Source: Porpolomopsis calyptriformis (taxonomy: Eukaryota; Basidiomycota; Agaricomycetes; Agaricales; Hygrophoraceae). From it: 64,000 nt of DNA. The stretch covers positions 1,116,001 through 1,180,000 of the forward strand of contig OX621165.1 in the NCBI GenBank assembly GCA_951640195.1, in the 5' to 3' direction. How positions within the stretch are numbered: the first letter of the stretch is position 1; the number at the start of each line of letters is the position of its first letter. This document shows positions 11,659 through 23,278 of this stretch, one piece after another. The notes under the pieces were generated by a model, which saw only the letters and a program-made list of their open reading frames with translations, did not search any database and had not been told where the DNA came from. Made by a program: the position numbers and the translations under genes.

Positions 11659-11817
11659 CATTCTCCCCTGTCGATTCCTCTCAATATAGAAACAGATTTT
11701 TGTTTGATGTTTGCCTGGTGGCCCACCAAAGGGGATGTACACTTTCCGCCATTCTCTCACGTCGAGACCCATAGGTAGTCAAGCGACAAGCAGAAAATGT
11801 GTGCACGATGTTTATTT

Positions 11818-13889
11818 TCAAATTAAGAGCACACCTTCTGTTATGTTATAGCTACATTCGATCAGCAAGCCATCAACCAATGGGAACAATTTGACACTTA
11901 CTATATTTTGGCCCACCTCCGCCTTCTGGGACCGTCCATGTTATATCCTCAGTAGGCACTTTGATATCGCACAATTTACAATGGATGCAGTTCTGTACGT
12001 GTGTACCATCGGTGAAACGTCTACATCATCGACTGGTGAAGACAAACATACCTGAGAGTTGATAACCAACTTCTTCCCACCCCATCCCTCCTGTTCGCCA
12101 GAAGGCGGCCCTTCATCATCAACATACTCATATACTCCGGCTGGACAAGCCCGTTCCAGCAATCCCGCAAACTCGTTCACATTCCGCCTCACATGCTCCC
12201 TCCTCACCTCTGCATCCTCCCGCCCATCGTTCCCTCTCACTCTCAAATGCACCATCTGGTCCTCCGCATGATTCGTGCTCGTCAGGGCGACAGATGTCAG
12301 CAGATCGGTGGACAGGGGGGGCTGGGGTGCGGGGTACTCGATCGGCTTGAATCGCGCTGCACGTTCTGTGTGCTGCGCGTCCGTCAGTTTCTTCGTATTA
12401 CGAAACGTCCACGGTGTACGGCCCTTGAGAATCAGCGAGTCGATTCCAGAATACACGATCCCGCCCCAGAGGCCGAGTGGGGAATTGAAGCTCGGCCGAA
12501 GATTGCGGACTTCATGCAACTCGGAGTACACCCAGCTATTCTTGAGTGCCGTTGAGTATGCGCTCATATCGGCTGCCGCCGAATTCTCTTGGGCGGAAGT
12601 GACGACGTCAAAGGCGGCTTCTGCCGCAAGCATCCCGCTCTTCATAGCATTGTGCGTTCCTTTGATCTTGGCGACATTCACAAAGCCCGCAGAACAGCCT
12701 ATGAGTGCACCGCCGGGAAAGTGAAGCGTCGGTAGCGATTGTAGTCCCCCTTCATTGAGAGACCGCGCGCCGTACGCAATGCGGGTAGAAGAGCCGGAAA
12801 GGAGATGAGTAAAATAAGGGTGGTGTTTCATGCGCTGTAAAATTTGCACATAAGCCAAAAGACGACATCCCGAAAGTCAATGTACCTGGAGTTCATGGTA
12901 CGGACTAATGTACGGATTGGCGTAGTCGAGACCGATAACCAAGCCCATACTGACTAGTCCATCCGCCATATGATACACCCAACCTCCACCGTATGTCTTC
13001 CAGTCCAACGGCCAGCCGAGGGTATGAACGACCTCTCCAGGCTTATATCTGCTCGGATCCACACGCCAAACCTCCTTGACACCGATCCCGTAAGTCTGCG
13101 GATCGGCATCCTTTCGAAGGTTGAATTTGTTGATCAGCTGTTTAGAAAGGGAGCCGCGTGCACCTTCGGCAAGGAGAGTGACCTTTGCACGAAATTCCAT
13201 CCCGGGCTCGAAAGATTCTTTCATGCGTCCGTGTTTATCGAGTCCTACCTCATTGGTCACCACACCTTTCAGACTTGTTCCATCTTCGCTATAGACCGGC
13301 CCTGCACCAGCAAACCCTGGATAGACTTCCACACCGAGCTCTTCTGCGATCGTACCGAGCCAGGATGTAAAGCGGGAAAGGGAAATAATAAAATTTCCCT
13401 TGTTGGACATTTGCGGTGGGTGTGGGATAGGGATTGCGCGACGGGATGTGAGGAAGCGCATAGAGGATGATGTAGCTGGTTGGGTTAGAGGATGGTCGGT
13501 ACGGGAGGACCAGTCGGGAAGGAGCTCGTTGAGAGATCTGGGCTCTATTACAGCACCAGAGAGAATGTGTGAACCTGGAAGAGAATATACGCTCAGCCTG
13601 AAGCGGTTCTTGAAGGAAAAATAGGGACCGGAGTCGTGTAAGAAGAAAACTCACCCACTTCTGCGCCTTTTTCAAGGAGGACTACGCGGATATCCTTTCC
13701 CGACTGTCTCTCGAGCTGTTTGAGACGTATGGCAGCACTGAGACCAGCAGGACCACCGCCTACGATGCAAACATCGACGTCGTCCGAAGGCCGTTCGACA
13801 TCGGTTGGGTCGAACAAGTGACGAGGTCGGAGGGGGGTTGAATGGATCGTTCGCAAGTTAGGAATGAGATGTAGTCGACATCGGAACAT
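11818..13889 (-). CDS. CIR2: electron transfer flavoprotein-ubiquinone oxidoreductase, mitochondrial
   Basis: Multi-exon gene beginning at ATG 13889 ([17 protein letters not shown]), an Arg-rich mitochondrial presequence. The FAD-binding fold is clear ([20 protein letters not shown]), followed by [52 protein letters not shown], the membrane-associated segment and [19 protein letters not shown]. The C-terminal 4Fe-4S cluster motif is [19 protein letters not shown] then PEGGGGPKY. The enzyme passes electrons from ETF to ubiquinone in the inner membrane, supporting fatty-acid and amino-acid oxidation. The last residues are ambiguous: reading through gives a stop at 11873-11875, while a strong donor (11901) and acceptor (11838) would replace the tail with a 20-nt exon ending at 11818. 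A further cysteine of the cluster lies just upstream, so the enzyme appears complete either way. Confidence 0.92.
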
Positions 13890-14891
13890 TGCACTAGCGC
13901 TCACACTCTCACGTGCTTCATATTTCTACGAGAGGGTGGTTACAACTGCTCCTAATGGTACACATGGCTCGGGTATGGGTTTACTGGTGATGTGCTAAGG
14001 ATACAAACTGTGCAAAGGAATGGTGAAACAAACAAATTGACTGTGCAAAGGAATGGGTAAGGAATGATGAAAGACTGTCCAATTTACAGTGCCCAATTGG
14101 CGCCATTTCGTGCCGCTGGTGTGTTACGCACATTGCATGGGAGAGGGTTTGGTGCTACAGCCATTGGAACAGGTTGCATGTGTTGGGGGAACAGGCCTCT
14201 CGGGGTTGGTCCAATAGCCACAGGTGAGTGTGCACCACCAAGCCGAATTGCATCGGTTGCAACCATGACAGGGCTAACGACATAAAACATTTGTAGGGCC
14301 TTGAGGACCGAGGGGAAGATACCATGGGGCTCAATCCCACGCAGGCTGTACATAATTCCCCAGACCACTCCAGCTGCTGAGTTGGCAAGCTGGTATATGG
14401 ATCCCTGGGGGTGAATGAAATTGGCATTCCAGGACCTTTCCAATTTGCCTGTAAACAGGGCCTTAAAAGCATTTCAGGCTATTAGATAAATGGAAAGCCC
14501 AGGGATGATCACACACTGGTGTTCATCAAACTCCATCCATGGGGAAGATTGTTGGTCATACAACATGTATAAAGATCAAATGAAATTCCGTAGGTGCCAA
14601 GAGGCTGGAAGATGACAGCAAGAGGTGGTGGTACTGCCAAAAATCATTATCAGAGTCAATTGTAAGTGCAGCCCAGTACCTGATGCATGTCTGGAGCAGA
14701 AGTGAATATTAGGGCGGAGTTTTAAAGCAACATAATCATGAACACTCACAACTCTCGGCATCAGCAAAACTACAAAAAACTTGCAAACTTTTAGGTGCTT
14801 TTTGCACCTTTTAGCCTGTTGAACAGGTTGGCAGGCATCCACAAGCGCGAAATGTCCTACAACTACACAAGTTGGAATAAAGGTCATACTT
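13890..14891. other. unassigned flank, probably left part of Plavaka-like transposon
   Basis: About 1 kb between ETF-QO and the 3' end of the transposase. It contains a direct repeat of ACTGTGCAAAGGAATGG (copies starting near 14006 and 14041) and an open minus frame near 14084-14440 with no recognisable domain. I could not find a terminal inverted repeat, so the left end of the transposon is not placed. Confidence 0.4.
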
Positions 14892-17800
14892 GCTATTTTA
14901 AAAATTCGTGACTATGGTGGTCAATATATGGGTTAACAAAGTATGCGCGAAATAAATCAAGGGAGTTAGCGAAGTGAAAATCTTCAGGTAAAAAAGAGGA
15001 TCCATAAACAGGAAGAAGGTGTGCTGCTCTCGCAATACAGTCAAGGTGGATGATGGACAGGGTACGACGTCCATTGCCCTCAAATTCTGGTTAGACCACC
15101 CACATCCCAGTATCCTCATCTGGTTGATTAGAGGGAACTAGCCAATGGACTAGTGCGCACGAGTAGTGTCGATCTCTGAACTTGAATGAGAAAAAGAGGC
15201 GTGCGCGGCCAATAGCCATACCTGGCATCCCATCAAGCTCTGCATCTGTCTCGACAAAAATCGTGTCATAGCGAGCACATCCCCCCCGCCAGTTCGGGTT
15301 TGAACGAATACATTCTCGATACATGCCACCAGCACCACAAAGATTGCTCAGTGCATAAAAGCGAGCAATTGCAGAATGGAAGACAGATATCGTGCTGGAA
15401 AAAGATGGGCACTCCTCGAGTGGGATGTCTGCCAATGCTATCTGTATATTGGGATTAACCTGGCTGTACAGGAAACGTTGTAAGAGCCCAACAAATCGGG
15501 GCTGATGAATATGATTTGCGAGAGCTTCAGCCGTTCTCGGATACCCTCGAGCTGAAAGAGTTAATCAGCAAATAAGTTACAGACACAAGCCAACATAGTA
15601 GTACCACATGTGTGCGCTAGCTCGATGGAGGAGAGACACTTCGGGCCCAGTACTGGACTGTTGTCATCATTGTCCTTGTTGTCTGCATCCTCGACAGCTA
15701 TTCGTGGCTGTGGCTGCCCACCTCCGAGAATCATTGCCGTGTATGACGACGTGGTACTGTCCATCATGCCAAGTGCTGTGTGGGCTCGTGACGCTGCGGC
15801 AAGCTTGTCCATCCGTGAATTGGTGAGGAGCATCTGCTTAAGAGCGTTGAAGCAATTTGAACGCCGCCAGGGCTCTTTTACAGCCTTTATGTGCTTCGAT
15901 TCCATAATTGAAGAGCATAGGCCGTTGGGAGAGCCAAAAAGGACAATAGAACGGACATAATGCATAAGAGAGTGTTGTCGAGGGAGAGATATCTTGTCTC
16001 CAGTGACACCAGCCGTGCCAACAAAAACCTCATGGTGGACATGAAAGCGATGCAGAACATCCTTCAGATGGACTAGATCATCTCCCATTATAGCATTACG
16101 CCGTGCAATGTAACAGAAGTTGAGGAAAGCTGCCAGACACTTGACCATCTCTGATAGGACATAGCCAGCAATAGCGGCAAGATAGACCTGCTCCATGGCA
16201 ATGGTGAGTGGATATAGCGCGACAGACTTAATTGGAGAAGCCTAACCTTTATGAGAGCCTTAGAGTCATCTCCTGTCCATTGCATGAAATCGCGACCATC
16301 TGGGAATCGTCGAAGGCCTGGAAAGGCTGGAACAGCTGAAATTCTACTTGCATTGACATGAGTTGCTGCTCATCAGAAGGTGTGAAATCACATGCCGATG
16401 ATCAATATCCGTGATAATAGCATGCGCTTGGGCCTCCCCATGCTCTTCCAGAAGATAGTGATTGACCCACATGATGATGTGATCCTTGAAGGTCCCTTTT
16501 ATAACCTGGTGAAGCAAATCAGGTGACAAGAGTTCGTGGATGTCGGCACGAGGGAATGTGTGGGTGAATGGCTGTAAGATTTCACTTCAGGAGATGAAGG
16601 AGAAGATGGGCTGAAACCTTACAACAATGTCTGCATGAATACCAAAATCAGACCATAAAGTTCCCGGATCCCAAGAGCTGATGAGAAAATCTGTCTTTTC
16701 GTGAGTTCGTCGATGCGAGTTGGGATGATCCAGGTGGTCAGGAGGTGCATTACACCTTTCAAATGTGGTTGAGTGCCACTCGTTCCGAAACGGAAGTAAA
16801 ACTTACTTGGGGCACCACCCTTGCATGATGCCAGCTAACCATACTTGCTCTGGGTAATCAGCAATGTAGGGGCCAAGACCGTAAACAGCTCAGCGAACAT
16901 GACCGTCAGGGCACTTGACTACTTCGGGCGTGGTCATTCTAGGTTTGAGTGGCTTGAAAACGCGAGCAAGGCAAGCATGGTACATCTGGCAGCAAAATTG
17001 TTGATATTTGACTGTTTTCCGATGTTTTTTTGATGCTGCAAGTAAATCAGCTTATATAAGAGAGGATTAATGAATGGTGTACTCTTCGGAATTGGAAGGA
17101 AGGCCACAGGAAGCAAAGCATTCCCATGAGCGCGCCGAGCAGTGTTTGTGAGGTTTCCGGGGGACATGTAGACAGGGTGGTACTCCTGATGACCCGTGGC
17201 AACAGAAACTGTCGTCTTGTCACTGCCTGCTATCACGGGGACAAACATAGCACCATGCATCGATTCATCCTCTGAAATCTTATCCTAGCGATAAAGCTGC
17301 ATTAAATGTGGGGAGGTATCAGATTTATGCGACTTACGGCTTGCTTGTTATAAACTGGTTGTCGATGAGATGGTTTTACTTCGGAGAGCTCTGTCCCAAG
17401 ACAGTGATAATGTCTCAAGTCCTAGTTATTGGGTTACTAATGAGGAATCAGACTTAAAGTCTGAGTACGACTAACTAGGGGTTTATATACTGACTACGCT
17501 ACTGCGGATGAGTCAGTGTAAACACGAAGAATACATGCGACGAGTAGAGATAAGCATGATAAGAGACTCGGAGCATGTGAAAGGATGAAACATGATCGTC
17601 GGAAATGAAATGTGTCTTATCTAGGATATATGAGAAGATATGAAATCGTGGGGAATCCCTGGGGAATCCCAAGTAGAGATAAGACCTGTCTGACTAAGCA
17701 GTAATGACTAACATAGAGAGGAAATGAAAATTTACGTCCGTGACATTGCTTCCATGCCCAGTTGGCCGACATTAGATTAGACCATGTACGTAGGCCTTTG

Positions 17801-18491
17801 CTGTTAACTTGACAGTATGGAGCTAGGTTAATCTTGTCCTTGAAGTCCGCAGTCGCAAGCTGATGATGAAGGACTTCACGGGAATCCCGCGTACAGAGTT
17901 CATATGTTTCTGTCATCCACTTCGGAGGTGTACTGGGCGGACGCGGACCCTGATAATGAATACGAAAAACTTTCCAAGGAGATACCCCTTCCTGGATCGC
18001 ATCAATCGTGGCATAGAGCTGACTGGCATTCTTCCATGGGGTATCTGCCCCGAATTCCATAACGGATGCAGCCCATAGGTCCAGAGCTTGGTCAATCTTT
18101 CCAGATGAGCTTTGAACCTCAACAAAATGATAATGGGCAAAGTCGAAATCAACCCGCGAGTCAAAAGGACTCCAGGGATTGGGGTCATCACCAGCAGGTC
18201 CATTTGGAGGTGGAGGAGGCGTATGGGGAGGCAGGTATTCACCATGCTCATTGCATGGTTTTCCTAAAGGTATCAGGCAGGTTGTGAAAAAGAAAGTAAG
18301 AGTGAAGTACCATCGAGCAGTAGATGCAAGTCAGATATGAATGCATGGTCATCGTTTTCGCCATCAGAAACAGGTGTGAAATCTCAATGGACTGTTTGAT
18401 TATGTCTCATAAGGCCACCTCCAGTTTTGCATTTTAAGAAGCATGTGGGACATGTAAAAGATTGGTGTGAAGGATGAGGTGGATTTTCCAT
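14892..18491 (-). pseudogene. Plavaka-type transposase, decayed
   Basis: Start ATG at 18491 opens a C2H2-like finger (FTCPTCFLKCKTGGGLMRH). After an intron come WSPFDSRVDFDFAHYHFVE, TPPKWMTETYELCTRD and DFKDKINLAPYCQVNSKG, then PVIAGSDKTTVSVATGHQE, SPGNLTNTARRAHGN, SPDLLHQVIKGTFKDHI, YIARRNAIMGDDLVHLKDVL, and at the C-terminus NPNWRGGCARYDTIFVETD and FANSLDLFRAYFVNPYIDHH. These are hallmarks of Plavaka transposases of the CACTA-like superfamily in Agaricomycetes. It is broken by in-frame stops at 18384-18386 (TGA), 16890-16892 (TGA) and 15091-15093 (TAA), and by a 400-bp solo LTR at 17346-17745. Both TGA stops sit where an arginine is expected, consistent with CGA to TGA transitions. The reading frame is otherwise largely conserved, so decay is moderate. 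Confidence 0.85.
17346..17745 (-). repeat. solo LTR, family C
   Basis: 400-bp LTR inside the transposase gene, starting TGTTATAAAC and ending GTGACA on the plus strand and flanked by a 5-bp duplication TTGCT (17341-17345 and 17746-17750). It is diverged from the LTRs of element C but aligns along its whole length, including the TATA-like box and two GGGGAATCCC units. Promoter orientation (TATATAAA) is on the minus strand. A solo LTR is the usual product of recombination between the two LTRs of a full element. Confidence 0.9.
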
Positions 18492-18653
18492 TGTGTAAGG
18501 ACAGGATTAACAGATAAGGCTGCTGGTGGTGAGATGAAGCGGACTTGTCAAATTTTTGTGACGAAGCAAACAACAAGGGCAAATAGCCACGTACCTCCCT
18601 AAAATATTCTTCTCAATGCTACGCTATTCCCCCGTATCCACATTCACATCCAC

Positions 18654-18740
18654 CTCCCACAGTCTCTACATCTCCCAGTCTCTACATCTCCCACAGTCTC
18701 TACATCTCCCAGTCTCTACATCTCCCACAGTCTCTACTGC
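18654..18740 (+). repeat. short tandem repeat, CAGTCTCTACATCTCC units
   Basis: At least five copies of a CAGTCTCTACATCTCC-like unit (16-17 nt, alternating with an extra CA) lie between the divergent starts of the transposase and the accessory gene. This is the shared promoter or leader region. It encodes nothing evident. Confidence 0.8.
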
Positions 18741-21082
18741 ACCACAATCTCTCATCCTACTATCCACATGCAATCACATTTCCTATATTCAACTCATAAA
18801 CGCCAAACATCAATTGTTGCCCCAAGATGAGGCCAGGCTTAAGGCGTCTTACTCGTTCCTATGCTGTTGCCAATCTGATGGAAGTGGATACACACCCAGT
18901 CCAGCGACGCGAGGCCGTTAGAGCAGAAGCCTCCGAATTTAACGCCGAGACTAGTATTCCAGCAAATTCCAGGCGTGGTCGGCCAGTGGGGTCCAAAAAC
19001 AAGCCAAAGCCAGCCCCCAAAGTGACAGAACTTGATGACACAGACATCGACGCATCACCAGGAAGGGCCACAAGTGCCAAAGAGAGGTGGAATGCCACCC
19101 TTCGATCGCCCCTGCCAATTCGACGCAATCGAGTTATTAACCCAGGAGCTCCAGACCAGAAGCGAGCACGACAGAGTGGGGCAGAGGTCAAAGCAGCCGC
19201 GGACTGCAAGGCACAGCTTCAGAGGGAGCTTGAAGAGCTTAGTGAAAGGAAGATCCATGCCATGGCAGAGATAGATGCGCAGGAAGAGTGGGAAGACGAG
19301 GAAGAGGAGCGCTTGAGGACTAACCACATTGCCGATGCCAGTATGGATGGGGTGGAAGACTTCTACATGCAGTCCAAAGGCCAGAACGAGGAGGATGCCA
19401 GTTTTGTTGAGGACAACAAAGGATCAGAACAGGAGACAATTCAAGTCCCCACGAAGGCGCCAGCAAAAAAGACTTCAGTACGTTTCTCAGCTCGAATAAC
19501 AGCCTTCATGAATGCCAGCGCTGATGTTATAACAGAGAAAGAAGAAGCCCGCAAAAGTTGAAACTCGTGCAGCAGTAGAGGAGGCGACAGAGATGATCAA
19601 AGTTGGTAACAAGAGGAAGGCGACGGCATTGACAACCAAAAGGTGATGAACAAACATTCCCATGTGGTGCAATGGCTGATGAGAATTTGAGTGAAGTGCT
19701 GCAAAGAAACCCAAGGCTGCATTTCCATCTGGTCTTGTCCGCAACTGGGAATCAAAGGCAAAAGGCGGCGCTCACAAGATCTCAGAGACTGTTAGTTCTT
19801 GCAATCGCGAACCCTCAGCTTTCCCTGACCATGTATCTGGTGGCCTTATGGATGATGACGCTTTTGCTGTGGTCCCGTCATTTGACTTCACTGCCCAAAC
19901 ATGCAATCCGAAGCGCAGCAACAATGTATGCTAAATTCTGATACCTAGAAGCCATACCACTCACTTGCGCTCAACCAGCTAATCCTCCTTTCGAGCGACG
20001 ATGAAGGCGACAAAACCCTGTCAGCCAAGGCTCATGTGAAGCACACCAGGAAGAACTTCAGCCAAACTGCGGCCGCAAAACCCCCCACTCGGAGTTTGGA
20101 CTCTTCGGACTTAGGGACTGATCTGTCAGTCCCCTCAAAGGTCAAATGCGAGCCCTCGGTGTCGGCTTTAAGCGACAACATCATTGTGGCAACATCTAGT
20201 GATGGTCTGCCAGCATTTGCAAGTGCTGGTTGGTCGACGCACTTCCTCCCTACACTTAATCACTGTCTTGCACGCGCTTTGAAACCCTGGGATATTGGTG
20301 ATGGTGTAGACATAGTTGCCATTATCCAGGGTGTACTCGATCACGCTTTCCCGAATTCGGGATACTGAGTCTGTCTTGGTGACAAGATTTATTCAATGGT
20401 ATGCAAAGCCTGTACGAAGCTTTTTGACGTTACTAAATTTTGTCAATCCAGGCAAAGGATCGTCTTAATGACAGACAAACCCTTCTTGGCATTCAAGCCA
20501 TCAGGATTGTGGACAAACACTTTGAGGAGAAGCACTTCGCGGGCAAGCCAAACGCAATTGCAAAATATGCGAAGTGGGCTATTCGATCTGATGGCCCAAT
20601 GGTGTGGCAAGTACCGACGCCAATTGAATGCGTAGTTGAGCGCTCTTCTCCCGACTACATTGTAAGTCTACCACTATACTGTTTGCCAACTTCCATTGAC
20701 ATGATTGTCTTAGAAACCCAAGAACATATTTGAATCAACATTCATGATTGCTTTATTGACACCTTTCGTGAAATCGTTCCAGAACTCTTGCCATGATTAT
20801 GGCCATCCTGAGGGTGCTCTTGCTTTGGGAGCAGTAGCTGTAAGCATTTTTCTATTTCAATGCCTTTCAACTGAGGACTGTCCCCAGCTTCACCGTGCAT
20901 TTTCTATGTATAAAACTGGAGTTCGCGTTGAACCTCACAACTTCTCACGTGAAAATGCAGGAGAACTGGTTGCGATATATGGAGCAAACTCTTGCAGGCT
21001 CACCGAGCGCCGCTGGGTGCAAATCATGGCTAACTACGACGCTCAGGTGAAGGAGTCACCTGCTGAGCATCTCGAGGAGCAG

Positions 21083-21482
21083 TGTTATAAACCGGTTGTT
21101 CGGAACGCGTTTTACTTCAAGTGTTCTGTCCCAAGAGATATAGAGGATGGTTCCAAGTCCTTGTTATGAGTAGGCTAACGAGGAATCAGACTTAAGTTCT
21201 GATATGTACAAGAGGTACTCTTTATATACTGACTACTTATCTGTGTGAGTCAGTGCGACATAACATGAGGTAGAGATAAGGATGAGTCATCGTGATCGAT
21301 GACAAATCATAAAGGGGTTGAAACATAATGGAAATGAAGTGTGTCCATATATAGGTAAAGTAATGGGGAATCCCGGAGAAAGGCAATGGGGGATCCCGGT
21401 AATAAGTGGGGGGAATCCCAAGATAAGAGATAGGTTTGCATACGATAAGATAAAGAAAAAGAAGAAAATTACGACCGTGACA
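21083..21482 (-). repeat. 3' LTR of element C
   Basis: 400 bp, TGTCACGG...TTATAACA read on the minus strand. It lies in the same orientation as the 35215-35625 copy and directly follows the third open frame of the element. Left flank is the AGCAG target duplication. Confidence 0.95.
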
Positions 21483-21517
21483 TACACCTCGGCTTTTAAG
21501 GAAATTCATCCCAAATT

Positions 21518-22246
21518 TCAAACTTGGGCGGTGTCGGTCGTTTCATCTTCCGAGGCCTGAGTCGGGATTTCCTCGGTGGCGGGGGCCTCAACGGCCACTG
21601 AGGGGGAAGCGATGAGTTCGACTTCCGAAGTCGCTTCGATGGGGGAGGGGGCTCGGACTGTTGCGACGTCGTCATTGTCGATCGGGTATTCTAGGTCGAC
21701 GTTAATGGGGTATTCAACTGTTTTCCCGTATTCAATTAAAGTCTCCGTCGTCGCAAGGTCTCGTTGGGCTCGGAGGAAATCTTCCCTGGTGAGCCGTTCA
21801 GACCGACGACTTTCTTCCATGAGTTTGGTGATGATGGCGCAGGTGGTGACGTCGTAGCAGTCGACCCACGTTCGTCTCTTCTGATGTTGGAGCTCCCAAA
21901 CCTTCAACTCACTCTGGTCCCAACGGTTCTTCCAAAATAAAGCGCCTTTCTCTAACGCTTTGAGTTCAGCTTGTAAAACCTTGCATTCTTGACGAAGTTC
22001 ACGATTCCAGTTGCTAACGCTGTTGCTGTGAACCGTGAGGCGGGAGATGGTGATGGCAGGGTCTTCGGGGGGAGGGGTTTGAGTAGTAAAGAAGTCTTCT
22101 GCGCGCGCGCGAGCCTGTCAACGTAATTGTCGAGGGGAGGAAGTAGAGGTGGAGGGACCAGGAGTAGGGGAGCGAATGGCGGATGAAGGGATTCGTCCAG
22201 AACGTCGGATGGCGACTTGAGGGGAGGGGGATCGTGTAGCGGGCAT
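21518..22246 (-). pseudogene. third ORF of element C, downstream of pol
   Basis: Between the chromodomain end of pol (22415) and the 3' LTR is a further frame starting at ATG 22246 (MPATRSPSPQVAIRRSGR) and ending at 21518. One in-frame TGA (22118-22120) interrupts it after SPRQLR; the expected codon is CGA, matching other stops in this element. The product has a basic Ser/Pro-rich N-terminus, a central helical, probably coiled-coil part (NRELRQECKVLQAELKALE; KLMEESRRSERLTREDFLRA) and an acidic Glu/Ala/Thr tail. No signal peptide or membrane helix is seen, so it is not an envelope-like protein. Function unknown. Confidence 0.7.
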
Positions 22247-22846
22247 GGCAAAGTTATTGCGACGTTTTGGCTCAGTGGTCTTTGAGTTGTTGTTAAGAGG
22301 TGCGCAATTTGAATCGTGAAGGAAAGTAGAGACGTCCGGCAGTTTATAAGGAGTGGTTCTAAAAATAGAGGTCAATTCTTGGCAGACGGGATGATGACAA
22401 ACGAATGAATAGAATCAGGTCGCCGTTTGAATTGAATCTTCGTACGTCTTCACAATTTCCTTGGCGTGTCGTAAAATGTTCGATCGATCTTCCCAAGTGG
22501 CTTCTTCGATCAGATAGCCTTTCCATTTGACCAAATATTTTCGGCGTCGTTTAGCTCCGGAATGTTGTAGTATAGATTCGACCTCGTATTCTTCTTCATT
22601 TTCGATCAGATCAGGAGGAGGCCGTGATGTGTCGATGACATCAGGGTGGAGCAATTCATTTCCGACGTTGGGTCTCAGGAGTGAAACGTGAAAGACTGGA
22701 TGTAGTCTCCATGTTCCAGGGATGTCGATCAGATAAGCAAGGTCCGATATCTTCTTCAAGACCTTGAATGGTCCGGTCCGTCAATTGTCGAGTTTCTTCG
22801 AGGGTCGTGTCGTCTTGATATTCTTGGTGTCCAACCAGACTAAATC

Positions 22847-23245
22847 TGTTAAGGCGCAGTGATCTTTCGGTCGGCTTCAGAGGGTCAACGGATAGAACAG
22901 AGATCCTAGTCGAATGACAAGGGGGGGGTGTCTATGTTGAAATCGAAACTAAGGATACAAACTCTAGCTACGCTATTTATCTATGTTCTGAGTTTGAATC
23001 TTTGTTTCAACGGCGATCCATGGAACGGCTGATTCAGCTGCTGCGGAGGGCTGCGCAGCTGCGGATGTCGTCATTGCCGACCAATGGCGGAAGTCGCTCG
23101 TGCGTGACAGTGACAGGTGTGACAGTCACGGTCACAAGTGACCAGAGGGATGAGATAGACGAGATAAGGGGGGTGATGAATGAATGAGATAAGATTAGAT
23201 AGACTGCGATAAGATAAAAATGAAAAGAATGAACGCATCGTAACA
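22847..23245 (-). repeat. 3' LTR of element B
   Basis: 399 bp, nearly identical to the copy at 29705-30103. Preceded by target duplication AAATC. Immediately downstream of the pol stop (23279). Confidence 0.95.
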
Positions 23246-23278
23246 TCACTCTCTCTTCAGAATCGCGTCCGCGCGAAT

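Noticed and set aside
12970..13470. Long plus-strand frame opposite ETF-QO
   Set aside because: It is the antisense shadow of a secure coding exon.
14084..14443. Open minus-strand frame of about 119 codons
   Set aside because: No ATG at its start, no recognisable motif and it lies in decayed transposon flank.
18654..18740. Repeat array considered as CRISPR-like
   Set aside because: Units are contiguous without spacers and the genome is eukaryotic.
21518..22246. Third frame of element C considered as an envelope gene
   Set aside because: No signal peptide, membrane helix or cysteine pattern; composition is that of an acidic coiled-coil protein.
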